From Spirochaetota bacterium (GTDB taxonomy: Bacteria; Spirochaetota; UBA4802; UBA5368), in contig JAGODA010000037.1 in the NCBI GenBank assembly GCA_017998475.1, forward strand, positions 1 through 15,272: a DNA stretch of 15,272 nt. Direction: 5' to 3'. The translations under genes and the position numbers were made by a program. The notes beneath the pieces are model-generated. The model made no database searches, was not told where the DNA came from, and saw nothing but the letters and a program-made list of their open reading frames with translations. Shown one piece after another: positions 14,492 through 15,272 of the stretch. Every line of letters begins with the position of its first letter. Positions within the stretch are counted from its first letter, which is position 1.

Positions 14492-15226
14492 CTATTCCTT
14501 TCCATGGCGCCTTCGGTGCCTGCCGCGTTCGAGAGGCCGGACGACGATGTCGCGGGCCTCCTCGACCCGTAGCGACAGGCGGTAGTCCTTGATCGACAAC
14601 TCGATGGGGTCGCGCAGCGGCGCGTATTTTATCACGGTGATCTTTTCCCCCCTGCGGAACCCCATATCGATCAGCCTCTTCCGTAAAGGGGAGTCGCCGA
14701 GCACTTTAACGATGGCAGCGGACTGTCCCTCGCGCAGCTCGCTCAGGGGACCCTCCTCCATGACGTCCTGTAGCTGGCCGGTCCATTCACGCTCGGAGCC
14801 GTGCTCCGTGTCGTGGAACTCAACCAGCCGGTAAAGCCGGCGGCAGGCCTCGGGCGAGAGGTGGTGCTCGATGCGGCAGGCCTCCTCGTCGGCCGAATTG
14901 GGTTCCATTCGAAGCACCTCCCGGAAAAACCGCTTCAGGAAGGAATGTTTCCTGGATACGAGGTCCGCCACTCGCCGGCCGCTGTCAGTTAACTCGATGA
15001 AGCCGTATTTTTCGTAATAAATGAGGCCCTTTTCCCGTAATTTGCCGAGGGCCGCGGTAACGCTGGGCATCGTGATTTTAAGCGTCTTCGCGATATCCTT
15101 TACCCGGACGACGCGGTTGCGGGAGGCGAGGAGCGCTATCGTTTCCATATAGTCCTCCATGTTGGCCGAGAGATCGGTGCTCTCGAAATACTCCTCCCGG
15201 CCCGCCGCCTCGTCTTCCCGCTTCAT
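14492..15226 (-). CDS. DtxR/MntR-family metal repressor with C-terminal FeoA domain
   Basis: 244 residues. A winged helix DNA-binding domain covers about 20-85 (VKDIAKTLKITMPSVTAALGKLREKGLI), a metal-binding and dimer domain about 86-155 with ACRIEHHLS, and a FeoA/SH3-like domain about 158-232 (LSELREGQSAAIVKVL; RLIDMGFRRGEKITV; DYRLSLRVEEARDIVV). Aligned by eye, Cys117, Glu120 and His121 match the DtxR ligands Cys102, Glu105 and His106, whereas Asp25 in MEDYME matches MntR Asp8 rather than DtxR Met10. The tail RGRHRRRHGKE is unusually basic. It probably binds Fe(II) or Mn(II) and represses this operon, and the FeoA part may also assist FeoB. GGAGGAG lies six bases before ATG 15226, better than the ATG at 15241. 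Confidence 0.92.
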   Translation of the reverse strand: MKREDEAAGREEYFESTDLSANMEDYMETIALLASRNRVVRVKDIAKTLKITMPSVTAALGKLREKGLIYYEKYGFIELTDSGRRVADLVSRKHSFLKRFFREVLRMEPNSADEEACRIEHHLSPEACRRLYRLVEFHDTEHGSEREWTGQLQDVMEEGPLSELREGQSAAIVKVLGDSPLRKRLIDMGFRRGEKITVIKYAPLRDPIELSIKDYRLSLRVEEARDIVVRPLERGRHRRRHGKE

Positions 15227-15241
15227 GTCGCGCTCCTCCAT

Positions 15242-15272
15242 GGGTGGATAAAGAGATACTACTAAGTAAATT
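15242..15272 (-). promoter_or_regulatory. Partial promoter/operator region of the feo operon
   Basis: This AT-rich end of the window lies upstream of the repressor gene. On the minus strand it holds a nine-base palindrome around one centre base, TACT-T-AGTA (15260-15268), and TAGTAT as a possible -10. Autoregulation by the DtxR-like protein through such a site is plausible, but the window ends here. Confidence 0.3.

Noticed and set aside
1..15272. CRISPR array, transposon ends, tRNA or rRNA genes
   Set aside because: No regularly spaced direct repeats, transposase motifs or tRNA/rRNA signatures were seen on either strand.

Overview
The window is a GC-rich bacterial chromosome segment with several two- or three-gene transcription units on both strands, an ordinary gene density and no rRNA, tRNA, CRISPR array or transposase. 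The lineage cannot be fixed from the sequence alone. A multidomain kinase-receiver-SpoIIE phosphatase, a lipoprotein with two Lcl_C (DUF1566) domains, a GAF-GGDEF cyclase and a stand-alone EF-G gene would fit an environmental Spirochaetota or a deltaproteobacterium-like organism. I favour Spirochaetota with low confidence.

Left part (1-4746). A TPR protein whose N-terminus lies outside the window is followed almost immediately by a large membrane sensor kinase that also carries a receiver and a SpoIIE/PP2C-like phosphatase domain, so stress or environmental sensing is probably coupled to partner-switching output. Convergent to it is a putative lipoprotein of two tandem Lcl_C domains. Its C-terminal two thirds is clearly AT-richer than its N-terminal part and than the neighbouring genes. 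An AT-rich intergenic region with a 12-bp inverted repeat and a sigma70-like promoter separates it from a TetR gene.

Middle (4747-8826). TetR, a stand-alone SCP-2 sterol-carrier-like protein and an M24 'aminopeptidase P/creatinase' fold protein form a probable TetR-controlled operon. The M24 protein appears to lack one of the five usual metal ligands, so it may not be a peptidase. Convergent to this operon is a GAF-GGDEF diguanylate cyclase, with two related hairpins between them. A secreted TPR protein (YbgF/CpoB-like) is divergent from the cyclase.

Right part (8827-15272). A non-coding region of about 500 bases with GC-rich foldable sequence precedes a complete EF-G gene, which ends in a textbook intrinsic terminator. 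A GNAT acetyltransferase follows with its own promoter and a strong ribosome binding site. The minus-strand unit at the right end is an iron-uptake operon: a DtxR/MntR-type repressor ending in a canonical FeoA domain, then FeoB. One polypeptide may therefore sense metal, repress the operon and supply the FeoA function. Its metal-ligand residues look like a mix of MntR (Asp) and DtxR (Cys).
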